Shown: positions 13,771 to 21,685, counted from the first letter of the stretch. The stretch: DNA of 23,929 nt from an uncultured Collinsella sp. (GCA_902493145.1 CABUOA010000030.1:1-23929); one strand, 5' to 3'. Translations and numbers: made by a program. The notes: a model not told the origin generated them from the letters alone.

Positions 13771-13822
13771 ACATACAGTTTTTCGATTCCGTATGTATAT
13801 ATGCGCGCTAATGGGTTATAAA
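13771..13822 (+). promoter_or_regulatory. htpG promoter region with inverted repeat
   Basis: TATAAA (13817-13822) is a good -10; the -35 position (TGTATA) is poor. ACATAC (13771-13776) and GTATGT (13791-13796) form an inverted repeat with a 14-base spacer, directly upstream of or overlapping the -35. It is not a CIRCE element (TTAGCACTC arms) nor an HspR HAIR site. It could be the site of another stress regulator. Confidence 0.4.
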
Positions 13823-13853
13823 ATCTAAGTCTGAACATAGCAGGTCTGCGATG

Positions 13854-13878
13854 CGGCTCGGGCAACCGGGCCGTTTTT
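13854..13878 (+). terminator. Terminator-like hairpin in the htpG leader
   Basis: CGGCTCGG pairs with CCGGGCCG (8 bp, one T-G) around GCAA and is followed by five T. It lies between the likely htpG -10 (13817-13822) and the start codon (13909). It is either the terminator of the upstream gene or, if that promoter is real, an attenuator in the htpG leader. Confidence 0.65.
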
Positions 13879-13908
13879 GCGGACGGGGGTAGCGCGAAAG
13901 GACTGCAC

Positions 13909-15933
13909 ATGCGTCAATTTAAGACCGAGAGCAAAAAACTGCTCGACCTCATGATCAACTCCATCTACACCAATAAGGAAATCTTCCTGCGCGAGCTTAT
14001 CTCCAACGCGAGCGACGCCGTCGACAAGCTCAACTTTAAGAGCCTGCAGGATCCGAGCGTCAAGCTCGACCAGGGCGACCTGGCCATTCGTGTCTCCTTT
14101 GATAAGGATGCCCGCACGATCACTATTTCGGATAACGGCATCGGTATGACTGCCGAGGAGCTCGAGCGCAATCTGGGCACCATCGCGCATTCCGGCTCCG
14201 AGGAGTTTAAGACCGAGAACGCCGAGCAGCAGGGCTCCGATGTCGATATCATCGGCCAGTTTGGCGTGGGCTTCTACTCGGCCTTTATGGTCGCCAGCCA
14301 CGTGAAGGTTGTCAGCCGTGCTTATGGCGAGGACGCCGCCCATGTGTGGGAGTCCGACGGTCTTGAGGGCTACACCATCGAGGACGGCGAGCGTGCCGAG
14401 CATGGTACCGACGTTATCCTCACGCTGCGCGAGAACGAGAAACTCGACGCCGATGGCGAGGCCGAGACCTACGATCGCTTCCTGACCGAGTGGGGCCTCA
14501 AGAGCCTGATTCAGCAGTACAGCAACTATGTGCGCTACCCGATTCAGATGATGGTGACCAAGAGCCGCCAGAAGCCCAAGCCCGAGGACGCTGGCGACGA
14601 CTACAAGCCCGAGTACGAGGACTATCAGGAGCTCGAGACCATCAACTCCATGACGCCGATTTGGAAAAAGCGCAGCTCCGACGTTGAGCAGAAGGATTAC
14701 AACGAGTTCTACAAGTCCACGTTCCACGACTTTGACGATCCCGCGCGCACTATCAGCTTCCATGCCGAGGGTACGCTTGAGTACGATGCGCTGCTGTTTG
14801 TGCCGGGTCGCGCCCCGTTCGATCTGTACAGCAAGGACTACGAGAAGGGCCTGGCGCTCTACAGTTCCAACGTGCTGATTATGGAGAAGTGCGACGACTT
14901 GCTGCCCGACTACTACAACTTTGTGCGCGGTGTCGTGGACTCTGCCGACGTGACGCTCAATATTTCGCGTGAGACGCTGCAACAGAACCGTCAGCTCAAG
15001 GCCATTGCCAAGCGTGTCGAGAAGAAGATCACTGCCGATCTTGAGGACATGTGCGACAACGACCGCGAGGCCTACGAGAAGTTCTTTGAGAACTTTGGTC
15101 GCGGTCTGAAGTACGGCATCTACTCGAGCTACGGCATGAAGGCCGACGAGCTCGCCGACCTGCTGCTGTTCTGGTCTGCCAAGGAGCAGAAGATGATCAC
15201 CCTTGCCGAGTATGCCAAGGGCATGCCCGAGGGCCAGAAGGCAATCTACTATGCCGCCGGCGATTCGCGCGAGCGTCTGGCCAAGATGCCCGTCGTGAAG
15301 GGCGTGCTCGACCGCGGCTACGATGTACTGCTGCTGACGCAGGACGTGGATGAGTTCACGTTCCAGGCTATGCGTGAGTACGTGGCCGCCGATATGCCCA
15401 AGATCTACGAGGACGACGCCGCCCGCGAGGCTGCCGAAAAGGCCGTTGCCGACGGTGCCGAGCCCGAGGTCGAGGATCGTCACCTGGAGCTCAAGAACGT
15501 CGCGACTGGCGATCTTGATCTGGCGACCGAGGACGAGAAGAAGGAGGCCGAGGACGCCACCAAGGAAAACGAGGACCTCTTTAGCGCTATGAAGGAGGCG
15601 CTCGGTGACAAGGTCGAGAAAGTTGCCGTCTCCGCGCGCCTGACCGATGCCCCCGCTTGCATTACCACCGAGGGTCCGCTTTCGCTCGAGATGGAGAAGG
15701 TGCTCCAGAAGGGACCCGAGGGCGCGCCCGACGGTATGCCCAAGAGCCAGCGCGTGCTCGAGCTCAACGCCAAGCACCCGGTCTTTGACAAGCTTGTCGC
15801 TGCCCAGAAGGCAGGCGACGCCGACAAGATCAAGCAGTACTCCGGCCTGCTCTACGATCAGGCCCTGCTGGTCGAGGGCATCCTCCCCGAGGACCCCGTT
15901 GCCTTCGCGGCGGCTGTCTGCGAGCTTATGTAA
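13909..15933 (+). CDS. htpG: Molecular chaperone HtpG (Hsp90)
   Basis: This 674-residue cytosolic ATP-dependent chaperone is somewhat longer than the 624-residue E. coli protein. The N-terminal GHKL ATPase shows ELISNASDAVDKL (E29, N33), the ATP-binding DNGIGM (D75) and the lid motif IGQFGVGFYSAF (115-126). The middle domain includes NVLIMEKCDDLLP and the SADVTLNISRETLQQN segment, both typical. A charged acidic linker (about 530-560) precedes the dimerisation domain, which ends PEDPVAFAAAVCELM. The ATG at 13909 is preceded by AAAGGA. It is transcribed alone; the next features downstream are structured repeats. Confidence 0.98.
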   Translation: MRQFKTESKKLLDLMINSIYTNKEIFLRELISNASDAVDKLNFKSLQDPSVKLDQGDLAIRVSFDKDARTITISDNGIGMTAEELERNLGTIAHSGSEEFKTENAEQQGSDVDIIGQFGVGFYSAFMVASHVKVVSRAYGEDAAHVWESDGLEGYTIEDGERAEHGTDVILTLRENEKLDADGEAETYDRFLTEWGLKSLIQQYSNYVRYPIQMMVTKSRQKPKPEDAGDDYKPEYEDYQELETINSMTPIWKKRSSDVEQKDYNEFYKSTFHDFDDPARTISFHAEGTLEYDALLFVPGRAPFDLYSKDYEKGLALYSSNVLIMEKCDDLLPDYYNFVRGVVDSADVTLNISRETLQQNRQLKAIAKRVEKKITADLEDMCDNDREAYEKFFENFGRGLKYGIYSSYGMKADELADLLLFWSAKEQKMITLAEYAKGMPEGQKAIYYAAGDSRERLAKMPVVKGVLDRGYDVLLLTQDVDEFTFQAMREYVAADMPKIYEDDAAREAAEKAVADGAEPEVEDRHLELKNVATGDLDLATEDEKKEAEDATKENEDLFSAMKEALGDKVEKVAVSARLTDAPACITTEGPLSLEMEKVLQKGPEGAPDGMPKSQRVLELNAKHPVFDKLVAAQKAGDADKIKQYSGLLYDQALLVEGILPEDPVAFAAAVCELM

Positions 15934-15937
15934 TTGG

Positions 15938-16149
15938 GTAGTTACGCGGTTCTACGAACCGCGTAACTACTCGACGCTGCCCTTCGTTCCGCCGTTCTAA
16001 CGAACCTATTGGTTCCGTCGTTCTAACGAACGACGGACCGGTCGACGCTGCAAACGCCCCTAAGCGGCAATCTGACGTTCAATCGTCGGTCGCGTACCAA
16101 AGTACGCTTCCCTCCTCTTTCACGTCACCTTGCTCGCTCAGGGGCGTTT
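15938..16149 (-). repeat. Structured repeat family II, copy 1 (minus orientation)
   Basis: Part one is a long hairpin at 16052-16149. Outer strands AAACGCCCCT (16052-16061) and AGGGGCGTTT (16140-16149) pair. Inside are the fixed blocks CAATCTGACGTTCAAT (16068-16083) and TTTCACGTCACCTT (16118-16131), whose TGACGT/ACGTCA parts pair, and an inner GCGTAC/GTACGC hairpin. The fixed blocks are exact reverse complements of those in copy 2 at 21473-21537. Part two, towards lower coordinates, holds TCGACGCTGC (16042-16051, repeated at 15971-15980) and hairpins: TCCGTCGTTC/GAACGACGGA (16014-16037) and a perfect 15-bp GTAGTTACGCGGTTC stem (15938-15970). None ends in a T-run. I see no coding potential. 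Confidence 0.8.
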
Positions 16150-16192
16150 TCGCTGACTTATGCTCAACCTGCGACGCTTTCGTGGCCCAAAG

Positions 16193-16246
16193 TAGTCATT
16201 GGGGACGTTCTTGTTCGACTAGTCGTTTAAGAACGTCCAATGACTA
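16193..16246. repeat. Long imperfect inverted repeat (hairpin)
   Basis: The arms at 16193-16212 and 16229-16246 pair over 18 bp with a two-G bulge (TAGTCATTGG, then ACGTTCTT); the loop contains the palindrome GACTAGTC. The TTGGGGACGTTC segment resembles TTGGGGACACTCCTT at 13730-13744 and GGGACGTTCCTT near 13707, so a short dispersed repeat may be involved. There is no T-run on either side. Confidence 0.6.
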
Positions 16247-16288
16247 CCCGATGACTATTCGGATTGCTAATTTGTGCGGGTTGTGGTT

Positions 16289-16317
16289 TTGTGACCTGCT
16301 AAAATTAAAGATACTGT
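16289..16317 (+). promoter_or_regulatory. Candidate promoter of the yhgE operon with overlapping inverted repeat
   Basis: TTGTGA (16289-16294) and TACTGT (16312-16317) are 17 bp apart in an unusually AT-rich stretch. Just downstream, GTACA/TGTAC arms (in ACTGTACAACTGTACG, 16314-16326+) form a small inverted and direct repeat over the expected start site, a plausible repressor operator. Confidence 0.45.
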
Positions 16318-16370
16318 ACAACTGTACGTTAATTCGTCTTCGTAGTATATTGCTACCCGCAAAACTCAAT

Positions 16371-16416
16371 ACCATTGTGCTTCGAGACGCTAAAGCGCCT
16401 ACGTACAATGGTTTTT
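16371..16416 (+). terminator. Terminator-like hairpin in the yhgE1 leader
   Basis: ACCATTGTGC (16371-16380) pairs with GTACAATGGT (16403-16412, one G-T) around a 22-base loop and runs into TTTTT (16412-16416). It lies downstream of the candidate promoter and 28 bases before the first start codon, the position of an attenuator. Confidence 0.55.
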
Positions 16417-16443
16417 GATAGTACGATTTGATTCAACGACAGG

Positions 16444-19224
16444 ATGGATGGTCCAAGCGTGAGTCTCGGCAGCAAACTATCCAACGCAAAGGTCTCCTTT
16501 GCGATATTTAAGCGCGACATTAAGCGACTGCTTATGAACCCCGTCGCCCTGGTGGTTACCCTGGGCGTGTGCGTCATTCCCTCGCTGTATGCCTGGTACA
16601 ACATCGTTGCCAACTGGGATCCGTACGGAAATACCCAGGGCATTAAAATCGCCATCGCCAACAACGATCAGGGCACCCAGAATGACTTGGTGGACGAGCT
16701 CAACGCAGGCGATAAGGTGGTCGACCAGCTCAAGGAAAACGATCAACTGGGCTGGACCTTCGTCGACTCGGCTGCCGAGGCCAAAGAGGGCGTCGAGAGC
16801 GGGGAATACTACGCGGCGATCGTAATCCCCAAGAACTTCTCCGACAATCTCGTTTCGATGCTCGATGGCAATTACCACCAGCCGAAGCTCACCTATTACG
16901 TTAACGAGAAAAAGAGCGCCATTGCGCCCAAGGTCACCGATACCGGTGCCAACACCATCGAGGAGCAGATCAACTCGGAGTTTGTCTCCACGGTGGGCGA
17001 GACCGTAGCGGGCATCGCCAAGGATGCCGGCATCGATTTTAAGGATAAGACCGCCCAGGTTCAGGATTCGCTGACGAGTTCGGTGTCCGAGGCATCCAGT
17101 ACCCTGAGCGAGGTTTGCGATTCGATCAACGACATGAACACCGCTATCGACAAAACGAGCGGTGCTATCGCCTCGGCGGATGGGGCGCTGGCCGGTTTGC
17201 AGGGTCAGACGCCTTCGCTGACTCAAGCGATCTCCCAAGGCAACGACCTGTTGGGCGAAGCACGCACCACCGCGGGCAAATCGATCACCTCGCTCTCTAA
17301 GGCGCTTTCGGAGGGAAGTGTTGCACTGTCCAAGACGTCGGCTTCGGCGAACGCTGCGGTCGGAAAGATGACGGGCGCCTTGACGTCTACGACCACTCGC
17401 ATCGACAACTCGCTCGAATCGCTTCAGACGACGATTGACCATAACAAGACTCTTATCGATCGTCTGCAGAACCTGGCCGACAGCGCGCCGACGGGCTCGG
17501 AAGAAGTTAATAAGCTGATCGCGTCTGCGATTGATACGCTTCGAGGGCAAAATGAGAGCCTTCAGGCCGTCAAGGATAATCTCTCCGCTCAGTCAAGCGC
17601 TATTGCGAATGACGCTTCGGCTGTTTCGGGCGCCAGCGATGCTATCAACAATGCGATCCAAACCGGTACGACCAACATGAATCAGGCTCAGATGGACCTG
17701 GGGCAGAACGCGCTGCCGAAGGCTTCGAGCGCGCTGGACTCCTTCGCCACCGTTTCGGGCGACCTGACCGGCATCGTATCAGGTCTTACGCCCACGATTG
17801 CGAATGCGCGTGGCACGCTGGCCCAACTCGATGCCACGCTCAAGCAGGCCAAGACCACGCTGTCCCAGACCGATGCCTCGCTTGTCAAGGTCCAGGGCAG
17901 GCTTGCAACCGCCGCTAACGACATCGCGGCGTTGCAGACCTCTGAGTCTATGGGCGAGCTGGCCGACCTGATGGGCGTCGACGTGGACGACGTGGCGGAC
18001 TTTATGGCGTCCCCCGTTGAGCTGACGTCCAAGTCGATTTATCCGGTCAAGAGCTTTGGCTCGGGCATCGCGCCCTTCTACACCAACCTGGCGCTGTGGG
18101 TGGGCGGCTATGTGCTCATCGCCATCTACAAGCTCGAGGTCGACCGTGAGGGCGTTGGCAGCTTTACGGCGCGCCAAGGCTACTTTGGCCGCTGGTTGCT
18201 CCTGGTGATCCTGGGTGCGTTGCAGGCCATCATCGTTACGGTGGGAGATCTGGTCATTGGCGTACAGTGCGTTAACCCGCTGCTGTTCGTGCTGGGCGGC
18301 ATCGCTATCTCGTTCACCTACGTCAACATCATCTATGCGCTGTCCACCACCTTTAAGCATATCGGTAAAGCCATTGGTGTCATCCTCGTCATCGTGCAGA
18401 TCCCCGGCTCGTCGGGCATGTATCCCATCGAGATGATGCCCGGTTTCTTCCAGTGGCTGCACCCGCTGCTGCCCTTTACCTACGGCATCAATCTGCTGCG
18501 CGAGACGGTCGGCGGCATGTACTCGTTCAACTACCTGTTTAACTTGTGCATTCTGGGCGTGTTCTTGATCGTGGCGCTCTTTATCGGTCTGCAGCTGCGT
18601 CCGCTGCTGCTCAACCTCAACCTGCTCTTTGATAAACAGCTTTCCACGACGGGTCTGATGATCTGCGAGTCTAATGACCTGCCGCGTCAGCGCTATTCGC
18701 TGCGCACGGCCATGCGCGTCGTGCTCGATTCGGATTCGTACCGTCGCGAGGTGCTCGATCATGCGGTCGCCTTTGAGCATCGCTACCCGTACTACATCAA
18801 GGGCGGTTTCGCTGCTGTAGTCGGCGTGCAGGTGCTGCTCTTCGTTCTGTCGACGGTTCTCGATATCGACAACAATGGCAAGATCATTCTGCTGGTTATC
18901 TGGATTATCTCGGTCATTGCCATCTGCGGATGGCTCATCAACATCGAGTACATCCGTGCAAGCCTCAACACCCAGATGCGCATCTCGGCGCTTTCGGACG
19001 AGGATTTGCGCCGCGAGATGCGCGAGCACACAGCGGCGATCCCTGCCGCCCGTCGCATGTTTGGCCTGAATGCCAGCGAGCGAGGTTCTAACTCCAAGGA
19101 TCAGGCTGCCGACCAGTCCATTCACCACGATATGCACCATGTGCCCGCGAACGGGGACGACACATTTGTGATGAATGAGGATGGCGCCCCGCTTGGCAAG
19201 CACTCAAAAGGAGGTGAGGCATAA
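16444..19224 (+). CDS. YhgE/Pip-family membrane protein with extra C-terminal domain
   Basis: This 926-residue protein opens with TM1 (about 33-53) and the family's PSLYAWYNI...WDPYGNT segment, then an extracytoplasmic domain and a long helical, probably coiled-coil region rich in Ser, Ala and Thr (about 200-500). An ABC-2-like block of about five or six membrane segments follows at about 538-720, including IPGSSGMYPIEMMP. About 200 further residues with two extra TM segments (783-808 and 812-835) and a hydrophilic tail follow; the neighbour lacks these. The family includes the Lactococcus phage infection protein and B. subtilis YhgE; the true role may be export or envelope transport. ATG 16444 has no spaced ribosome-binding site. 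GTG 16459, with GGATGG 7 bases upstream, may be the real start. Confidence 0.9.
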   Translation: MDGPSVSLGSKLSNAKVSFAIFKRDIKRLLMNPVALVVTLGVCVIPSLYAWYNIVANWDPYGNTQGIKIAIANNDQGTQNDLVDELNAGDKVVDQLKENDQLGWTFVDSAAEAKEGVESGEYYAAIVIPKNFSDNLVSMLDGNYHQPKLTYYVNEKKSAIAPKVTDTGANTIEEQINSEFVSTVGETVAGIAKDAGIDFKDKTAQVQDSLTSSVSEASSTLSEVCDSINDMNTAIDKTSGAIASADGALAGLQGQTPSLTQAISQGNDLLGEARTTAGKSITSLSKALSEGSVALSKTSASANAAVGKMTGALTSTTTRIDNSLESLQTTIDHNKTLIDRLQNLADSAPTGSEEVNKLIASAIDTLRGQNESLQAVKDNLSAQSSAIANDASAVSGASDAINNAIQTGTTNMNQAQMDLGQNALPKASSALDSFATVSGDLTGIVSGLTPTIANARGTLAQLDATLKQAKTTLSQTDASLVKVQGRLATAANDIAALQTSESMGELADLMGVDVDDVADFMASPVELTSKSIYPVKSFGSGIAPFYTNLALWVGGYVLIAIYKLEVDREGVGSFTARQGYFGRWLLLVILGALQAIIVTVGDLVIGVQCVNPLLFVLGGIAISFTYVNIIYALSTTFKHIGKAIGVILVIVQIPGSSGMYPIEMMPGFFQWLHPLLPFTYGINLLRETVGGMYSFNYLFNLCILGVFLIVALFIGLQLRPLLLNLNLLFDKQLSTTGLMICESNDLPRQRYSLRTAMRVVLDSDSYRREVLDHAVAFEHRYPYYIKGGFAAVVGVQVLLFVLSTVLDIDNNGKIILLVIWIISVIAICGWLINIEYIRASLNTQMRISALSDEDLRREMREHTAAIPAARRMFGLNASERGSNSKDQAADQSIHHDMHHVPANGDDTFVMNEDGAPLGKHSKGGEA

Positions 19225-21414
19225 ATGAAGAACATCCTGCATCTGTTTAAGCGCGACGTCCAAAACGTGTCTCACTCCGTGATCGGCATGGTTGTCGTGA
19301 TGGGTCTGATCATCGTGCCGTGCCTCTACGCATGGTTTAACATCGCCGGCAGCTGGGACCCGTACGGCAACACCGGCAATCTTAAGATCGCCGTGGTCAA
19401 CACCGATGAGGGTTACGAGAGCGATCTGATTCCCGTCGAGGTCAACGTGGGCGAAAACGTGACGTCCGCGTTGCGCGGTAACGAGAACTTTGACTGGGTT
19501 GTGCTCAACGATCGCGATAAGGCTATCGACGGTGTTAAGTCGGGCGCTTACTATGCGGCCGTCGTAATCCCCAAGAGCTTTAGCTCCGACATGATGACGC
19601 TCTTTTCGACCGACGTGAAGCATGCCGATATCGAGTTCTATGAGAACCAGAAGGCCAACGCCATCGCACAGATCGTGACTGAAAAGGGTTCGAGCGCCGT
19701 CCAGAGTCAGGTCAACGAGACCTTTACCAAGACCATCACGACCATCGGCCTTAAGACCGTGTCCAGCCTGCTCGACTATATGAGTACCGACCAGGTGAGC
19801 AACTTTATCGCCAATCTGTCCTCGACGCTGGGCGATTCGGTCGAGGACCTGCAGGACGTTCAGGCGAGTGCGACGTCGCTCGCGGGCATTTTGAGCTCCA
19901 CGTCCGATTCACTGACATCGGCGGGCGGCATGCTCAAGCAGACGGGCACCGTTGATGAGTCGACGAAGCAGCTGATGGAGCACGCCAAGAGCGGCATCAA
20001 TGATTCCAAGGAAGCGCTCAAGGCCGCCAACGATGCCGTTGACGCAGCGATTGACGGAAGCGCGGGCTCGTTCGACAACGTGTCCGCCGAGCTTGCGAAG
20101 GCATTCGATGCCGCGAATCAGCATGTTTACCTTACGGTGTCTCAGCTCAACGAAGCCGCAGCGGCGCTCAATACGCGTGCTGACGATATCGATGCGATGG
20201 CCGATCAGCTCCGCAACCTTGCCGACCAGGTGAGTGATGACAAGCTCAAAGACGGTCTCGAGTCCGCTGCGACGTCGCTGGGCAGAATTGCCGTGGAGTA
20301 CCGCAACAATGCGAAGGACCTGACGGCGACCGCAAAGTCCCTTTCGGACGGCATGGCGGAGGTCAACAACTCGCGTGCCGAGGTCGACCAGGCCATCGCC
20401 GATGCCAAGGCGGGTATCTCGGGAGCCAAGTCCGACTACGATTCCACGTTCTCGGTTAAGGCCAAGGAGCTCAAGAAGACCATTTCGGGCGTTCTGGATT
20501 CCCTGAACGGTATCTCGGGTGACTTGGATAGCGCCGTGAGCGGTCTGACCGACGCCTCTGGTTCGCTCGCGAAGGGTCTCTCCAAGGCTGCAGGGCTCGT
20601 CAACAAGGCTTCTGACCAGCTGGGTGAGGCATCGGACAAGATCAGCGCGTTCAAGGACGAGCTCGACGGCGCCCTGATGTCGGGTGACCTGGCGACGATC
20701 AAGACGATGATCGGCAACGACCCCGAGGGTTTGGCCGTGTCGCTTTCCGGTCCCGTCGCGCTCGATCGTAAGCCGGTCTATCCAATCCGCAATTACGGTT
20801 CGGCCATGGCGCCGTTCTATACGATCCTGTCGCTGTGGGTGGGCTCGATCGTGCTGGCAGCCATGATGAAGGTCTCGGTTGACGACGAACTCATCAACGA
20901 GCTGATCCCCGTGCGCCTGCACGAGATCTACCTGGGCCGCTACCTGTTCTTTGGAGGTCTGGCCCTGCTGCAGGCGACACTCGTGTGCGCGGGCGACATC
21001 CTGTTCTTTGGCATCCAATGCGACAACCCGCTGCAGTTTGTACTTGCCGGCTGGGTCGCGAGTCTCGTGTTCTCCAATATCGTCTACACGCTCACCGTGT
21101 CGTTTGGTGATATCGGTAAGGCGCTCGCCGTCGTGCTGTTGGTTATGCAGGTCGGCGGTTCGGGCGGTACGTTCCCCATCGAGATGACCGGCCCTGTGTT
21201 CCAGGCGATCTATCCGTTCCTGCCGTTCACCCACGGCATCAACGCCATGCATGCCGCCATGGCTGGCGCCTACCATATGGAGTACTGGGTTGAACTTGGC
21301 ATTCTGGCGAGCTATCTGATTCCGTCGCTGGCACTGGGCGTCGTCTTCCGCCGCCCGGTCATCAAAGCCAACGACTGGATTATCGAAAAGCTGGAGAGTA
21401 CTAAATTAATCTAG
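19225..21414 (+). CDS. YhgE/Pip-family membrane protein (second paralogue)
   Basis: This 729-residue paralogue of the preceding gene has TM1 at about 17-40 followed by the same VPCLYAWFNI...WDPYGNT segment. The extracytoplasmic domain contains YYAAVVIPKSF, matching YYAAIVIPKNF in the neighbour. A long helical region (about 200-500) and an ABC-2-like membrane block (about 525-715, with GGSGGTFPIEM) follow. It ends right after the membrane block, without the extra domain. The ATG follows the neighbour's stop with no gap, and AGGAGGTG (19209-19216) lies 8 bases upstream, so the two are co-translated. Two different subunits probably form a heteromeric complex, by analogy with paired ABC-2 permeases; this is an inference. 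Confidence 0.92.
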   Translation: MKNILHLFKRDVQNVSHSVIGMVVVMGLIIVPCLYAWFNIAGSWDPYGNTGNLKIAVVNTDEGYESDLIPVEVNVGENVTSALRGNENFDWVVLNDRDKAIDGVKSGAYYAAVVIPKSFSSDMMTLFSTDVKHADIEFYENQKANAIAQIVTEKGSSAVQSQVNETFTKTITTIGLKTVSSLLDYMSTDQVSNFIANLSSTLGDSVEDLQDVQASATSLAGILSSTSDSLTSAGGMLKQTGTVDESTKQLMEHAKSGINDSKEALKAANDAVDAAIDGSAGSFDNVSAELAKAFDAANQHVYLTVSQLNEAAAALNTRADDIDAMADQLRNLADQVSDDKLKDGLESAATSLGRIAVEYRNNAKDLTATAKSLSDGMAEVNNSRAEVDQAIADAKAGISGAKSDYDSTFSVKAKELKKTISGVLDSLNGISGDLDSAVSGLTDASGSLAKGLSKAAGLVNKASDQLGEASDKISAFKDELDGALMSGDLATIKTMIGNDPEGLAVSLSGPVALDRKPVYPIRNYGSAMAPFYTILSLWVGSIVLAAMMKVSVDDELINELIPVRLHEIYLGRYLFFGGLALLQATLVCAGDILFFGIQCDNPLQFVLAGWVASLVFSNIVYTLTVSFGDIGKALAVVLLVMQVGGSGGTFPIEMTGPVFQAIYPFLPFTHGINAMHAAMAGAYHMEYWVELGILASYLIPSLALGVVFRRPVIKANDWIIEKLESTKLI

Positions 21415-21454
21415 CGCAACAATGTAAACGCTGATGCTGCGGCAATGCCAGCGA

Positions 21455-21592
21455 GCGAGCCGCATTTGCGCCAAGGTGACGTGAAATGAAAGGGCGCTGA
21501 CCTTCTGGTCGCGCCCTTGAAATTGAACGTCAGATTGGCGTAAATGCGGCTCGCGCAGCGTCGGCCGGTCCGCCGTTCGGTAGAACGGCGGA
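21455..21592 (+). repeat. Structured repeat family II, copy 2 (plus orientation)
   Basis: The outer helix is 18 bp (21455-21472 with 21537-21554; CGAGCCGCATTT pairs with AAATGCGGCTCG). Inside lie the fixed blocks AAGGTGACGTGAAA (21473-21486) and ATTGAACGTCAGATTG (21522-21537), whose TGACGT/ACGTCA parts pair. The inner helix is AAGGGCGC/GCGCCCTT (21490-21518) with a GACC/GGTC tip. GCAGCGTCG (21555-21563) and a satellite hairpin TCCGCCGTTC/GAACGGCGGA (21569-21592) follow. All parts occur in the same order in copy 1 on the other strand, with different helix bases but preserved pairing. It lies 40 bases after the yhgE2 stop. It has no T-run and no coding potential. Confidence 0.8.
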
Positions 21593-21615
21593 ACAAGGCG
21601 CTTTAGCGTAGTGAA

Positions 21616-21645
21616 TTGCGTGGGTTGCTTGGTTGTTGCTACAGT
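21616..21645 (+). promoter_or_regulatory. Possible promoter of the EamA gene
   Basis: TTGCGT (21616-21621) and TACAGT (21640-21645) are 18 bp apart. Transcription would start at about 21652, within the 5' strand of the hairpin at 21648-21677. Confidence 0.4.
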
Positions 21646-21647
21646 AG

Positions 21648-21685
21648 CGGGGCGTACCGGGGGTCCGGTGCGCCCCGTTTTATTT
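21648..21685 (+). terminator. Terminator after the yhgE pair, or EamA leader hairpin
   Basis: CGGGGCG pairs with CGCCCCG, and ACCGG with CCGGT inside it, followed by TTTTATTT. This is a strong terminator. It lies 68 bases before the EamA start codon and downstream of a possible promoter, so it may end the yhgE transcript or attenuate eamA. Confidence 0.75.

Noticed and set aside
13741..13908. CIRCE or HAIR heat-shock operator upstream of htpG
   Set aside because: Neither TTAGCACTC-N9-GAGTGCTAA nor CTTGAGT-N7-ACTCAAG is present; only an unrelated ACATAC/GTATGT repeat is seen.
13825..15777. 650-codon open frame on the minus strand opposite htpG
   Set aside because: It is antisense to a certain Hsp90 gene; the His/Leu/Val/Gly-rich composition is the usual shadow of GC-rich coding sequence.
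17779..19203. 474-codon minus-strand frame within yhgE1
   Set aside because: Antisense shadow of a clear membrane-protein gene; Arg/Gln/His-rich with no domain.
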